A stretch of DNA of 64,000 bases, taken from NCBI RefSeq assembly GCF_000717715.1, contig NZ_JOAI01000048.1, positions 1 through 64,000 on the forward strand, in the 5' to 3' direction. Below are positions 61,623 through 64,000 of this stretch, in pieces. The translations under genes and the position numbers were made by a program. Positions within the stretch are counted from its first letter, which is position 1, and every line of letters begins with the position of its first letter. The DNA is from Streptomyces sp. NRRL B-24484. Lineage in GTDB: Bacteria > Actinomycetota > Actinomycetes > Streptomycetales > Streptomycetaceae. The notes under the pieces were generated by a model, which saw only the letters and a program-made list of their open reading frames with translations, did no database searches and had not been told where the DNA came from.

Positions 61623-62918
61623 ATGCCCACCGCCCGCACCGGCCGGAGATCCGCTGCGGCGGCCGCCTCCGCCGCGCTCGCCGTCGCCCTGCTCGCCGGC
61701 GGCTGCTCCAGCAGCGGCCCGGCCGCCGAGGACGCCGCCGACGCCAAGATCACGCTGACCGTGAACCTGTTCTCCGAGTTCGGCTACGCGGACCTCTACA
61801 AGCAGTACGAGCAGCTGCACCCCAACATCACCGTCAAGGAGAACCGCGCCGACCTCGGCGCCCACCACCAGAACCTGCGCGCCCACCTGCTGGCCGGCTC
61901 TGGCACCGCCGACATCGAGGCGATCGAGATCGGGCAGGTGGCCGGGTTCCAGCCGCAGGCCTCGAAGTTCGTCGACTTCCTGCAGTACGGCGTCAGCAAG
62001 GACCAGTGGGTGCCCTCGAAGACCGCCCCGGCCTCCAGCGCCGACGGCAAGGCGCTCTTCGGCCTCGGCACCGACATGGGCGGCATGGCCCTCTGCTACC
62101 GCACCGACCTGTTCAAGGCCGCCGGCCTGCCGACCGACCGCGACCAGGTCTCCGCGCTGCTCGCCGACTGGCCCGCCTACACCGCCGCCGGCAAGCAGTT
62201 CCTCGCCAAGAGCCCCACCAAGGGCGCCAAGTGGTTCGACAGCGCGGGCAACCTGTTCAGCTCGATCGTCGCGCAGGCGCCGACCGGCTTCTACGACGCC
62301 TCGGGCAAGCCCGTCGTCCAGGAGAACCCGGCCGTCAAGCAGGCCTTCGACCTGGTCGCCGGTGCGATCAAGGACGGGCAGTCCGCGGGCATCCAGGCCT
62401 TCACCCCCGCCTGGGACACCGGCTTCCAGAAGAGCCAGTTCGCCACCGTCGCCTGCCCCGCCTGGATGAGCTACGAGTTCAAGGCCAACCCGCCGACCGA
62501 CGGCGGCAGCTGGGACATCGCCCGGATCCCGGGCGGCGGCGGCAACTGGGGCGGCTCGTACCTGACGGTGCCCAAGGCCGGCAAGCACACCAAGGCCGCC
62601 GTCGAGCTGGCGAAGTGGCTCACCGCCCCCGAGCAGGAGTCCTGGCTGTTCAAGAACAAGGGCTACTTCCCGTCCGACCAGGCGCTCTGGAGCCAGCCCG
62701 ACATCGCCGGGTTCACCGACCCGCTGTTCAACAACGCGCCCACCGGCAAGATCTTCTCCCAGTCCGCCAAGGACCTGCAGCCGCAGCCGCTCGGCGCGCA
62801 CGGCGCCGAGATCGGCACCGCCATCGGCAACGCCCTCACCTCCATCGAGCAGGGCAAGGCCGACCCGGGCACCGCCTGGCAGAAGGCCCTCGCCGACGTC
62901 GCCAACATCACCGGCTGA
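61623..62918 (+). CDS. sugar ABC transporter substrate-binding lipoprotein
   Basis: 431 residues from ATG at 61623 with AAGGAG upstream. Lipobox LLAGGC (Cys28). Mature part is an extracellular solute-binding protein family 1 type: NLFSEFGYADLYKQYEQLHP, VKENRADLGAHHQNLRAHLLAGSGTADI in parts, LGTDMGGMALCYRTDLFKAAG, and a C-terminal KWLTAPEQESWLFKNKGYFP. Captures the oligosaccharide produced by the extracellular glucanase. Under operators C and D; permease genes follow. Confidence 0.9.
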   Translation: MPTARTGRRSAAAAASAALAVALLAGGCSSSGPAAEDAADAKITLTVNLFSEFGYADLYKQYEQLHPNITVKENRADLGAHHQNLRAHLLAGSGTADIEAIEIGQVAGFQPQASKFVDFLQYGVSKDQWVPSKTAPASSADGKALFGLGTDMGGMALCYRTDLFKAAGLPTDRDQVSALLADWPAYTAAGKQFLAKSPTKGAKWFDSAGNLFSSIVAQAPTGFYDASGKPVVQENPAVKQAFDLVAGAIKDGQSAGIQAFTPAWDTGFQKSQFATVACPAWMSYEFKANPPTDGGSWDIARIPGGGGNWGGSYLTVPKAGKHTKAAVELAKWLTAPEQESWLFKNKGYFPSDQALWSQPDIAGFTDPLFNNAPTGKIFSQSAKDLQPQPLGAHGAEIGTAIGNALTSIEQGKADPGTAWQKALADVANITG

Positions 62919-62992
62919 CACGCCCCCTCCCGGGCCGCCGTAACCCGCTCTCCAGGGCCACGGACGCACCGCGAGGAGCACACCCCCCGATC

Positions 62993-63032
62993 CCGCGGTG
63001 CCGGCGCGGACCTGACCCCGCCGGCACCGCGG
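62993..63032. terminator. 14-bp hairpin between binding protein and permease genes
   Basis: CCGCGGTGCCGGCG at 62993-63006 pairs with CGCCGGCACCGCGG at 63019-63032, twelve-base loop, within the 137-bp gap. Typical of binding-protein operons where it lowers downstream expression so that the binding protein is in excess. Confidence 0.65.
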
Positions 63033-63055
63033 CCCACCCGCAAGGAGCCCCCGCC

Positions 63056-64000
63056 ATGGCCGCGACCGTGTCCGCCGACACGCCGCTGCGCCCCGCCCGC
63101 GCCCCGGCCGCCCGCTGGAGCCGGATCGAGCGCCGCACCTCCCCCTACCTGTACGTCGCCCCGTTCTTCCTGGTGTTCGCGGTGTTCGGGCTCTTCCCGA
63201 TGCTCTACACCGGCTACGTCTCGATGACCGGCTGGCGGGCCGACCGGCCCGGCACCGAGAGCAGCTGGGTCGGCCTGGAGAACTACCGCCGACTGCTGGA
63301 CGACCCGTTCTTCTGGAACGCGCTGAAGAACACCCTGGGCATCGGGGTGCTCTCCACCGTGCCGCAACTGCTGTTCGCGCTCGGCCTCGCGCACCTGCTG
63401 AACTACCGGATCCGCGGCCGCACGTTCTTCCGGCTCGGGGTGCTGCTGCCCAACGTCACCTCGGTCGCCGCCGTCACCCTCATCTTCGTCCAGCTCTTCG
63501 GCCGGGACTTCGGCCTGGTCAACTGGGCGCTCGGGCTGTTCGGGGTGGACCGGATCGACTGGCAGGCCGGCACGCTCTCCTCCTGGACGGCCATCTCCGC
63601 GATCGTGACCTGGCGCTGGACGGGCTACAACGCGCTGATCTACCTGGCCGCCATGCAGTCCGTGCCCTTCGAGCTGTACGAGGCCGCGGCGATCGACGGG
63701 GCGAGCCGCTGGCGGCAGTTCCGGTCGATCACGATCCCGATGCTGCGGCCGACGATCCTGTTCACCGTCATCGTCTCCACCATCGGCGCCCTGCAGCTGT
63801 TCGGCGAGCCGATGCTCTTCGGCCAGCAGCAGGACCCGACCACCGGCGGCTCCCAGCACCAGTTCCAGACCCTGGCGCTCTACTCGTACAACCAGTTCTG
63901 GGGCCGCTTCAAGTACGGCTACGGGGCGGCGGTGTCCTGGGCGATGTTCCTGCTCATCGTCGTCGTGGTGGCCGCCAACCTGCTCGCCGCCCGCCGGATG
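63056..64000 (+). CDS. sugar ABC transporter permease (MalF-type), 3' end outside window
   Basis: At least 315 residues from ATG at 63056 (RBS CAAGGAG), open to the window end, no stop yet. Six TM spans, for example VAPFFLVFAVFGLFPMLYTGY, LGIGVLSTVPQLLFALGLAHLL, LGVLLPNVTSVAAVTLIFVQLF and AVSWAMFLLIVVVVAANLL. The EAA loop EAAAIDGASRWRQFRSITIP contacts the ATPase. A second permease should follow outside the window; the ATPase is often MsiK, encoded elsewhere. Confidence 0.9.
   Translation, partial: MAATVSADTPLRPARAPAARWSRIERRTSPYLYVAPFFLVFAVFGLFPMLYTGYVSMTGWRADRPGTESSWVGLENYRRLLDDPFFWNALKNTLGIGVLSTVPQLLFALGLAHLLNYRIRGRTFFRLGVLLPNVTSVAAVTLIFVQLFGRDFGLVNWALGLFGVDRIDWQAGTLSSWTAISAIVTWRWTGYNALIYLAAMQSVPFELYEAAAIDGASRWRQFRSITIPMLRPTILFTVIVSTIGALQLFGEPMLFGQQQDPTTGGSQHQFQTLALYSYNQFWGRFKYGYGAAVSWAMFLLIVVVVAANLLAARRM

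Overview
This window is a chromosome segment from a very GC-rich, high-GC Gram-positive actinobacterium, most likely Streptomyces, Kitasatospora or a close relative. The indications are GC-saturated third codon positions, GTG and TTG starts, dense ATGA/GTGA overlaps, an ECF42-type sigma factor paired with a DGPF protein, a DasR-like box before a chitinase, and many secreted lectin and CBM glycosidases. I see no rRNA, tRNA or CRISPR array.

Layout. 1-96 is the tail of an IS630-type transposase. 93-11731, all on the minus strand, holds an extracellular intradiol-dioxygenase-like lipoprotein and a YcxB-like protein, followed by an exopolysaccharide locus that looks like an actinobacterial version of the Pel system: GH114 endo-alpha-1,4-polygalactosaminidase, spherulin-4-like protein, two sugar epimerase/dehydratases, a sugar-nucleotide transferase, a polytopic membrane protein, a PelF-type glycosyltransferase and a secreted deacetylase-like protein with a possible attenuator in its leader. 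12-26 kb is ordinary chromosome: DGPF/ECF42 pair, methyltransferase, phosphotransferase-like kinase, FprA-type ferredoxin-NADP reductase behind two tandem dyads, metallo-hydrolase, small lectin, MshD-like GNAT, PuuB-like oxidase with an XRE-cupin regulator.

26.5-39.6 kb is a complete gene set for a group 1h (actinobacterial, high-affinity) [NiFe]-hydrogenase: small and large subunits, five accessory proteins including a 33-residue single-membrane-span protein, the C-terminal peptidase, then hypABFCDE. The two blocks are separated by a hairpin. A LysR regulator and a type-B succinate dehydrogenase (sdhCAB) follow, with an LTTR-type dyad in the divergent promoter. Hydrogen oxidation and succinate oxidation would both feed electrons to the respiratory chain during starvation, although the window does not show a direct link.

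44.3-55.3 kb carries a PAS/GAF/SpoIIE phosphatase, a GH18 chitinase with ricin lectin under a DasR-like site, a lectin-beta-helix secreted protein, an AMIN-like protein, YchJ, S4-domain and CapA proteins, and several unassigned small genes. 55.4-64.0 kb is a polysaccharide-utilisation locus: LacI regulator, DUF1996-CBM32 protein, a GH16 plus clan GH-A multidomain glucanase whose N-terminal CBM region is disrupted, and a sugar ABC transporter (binding protein and the first permease, cut by the window end). A near-identical GGGAGAGC-GCTCTCCC palindrome occurs before the regulator, the glucanase and the transporter, which marks a self-contained LacI regulon probably responding to beta-glucan breakdown products.
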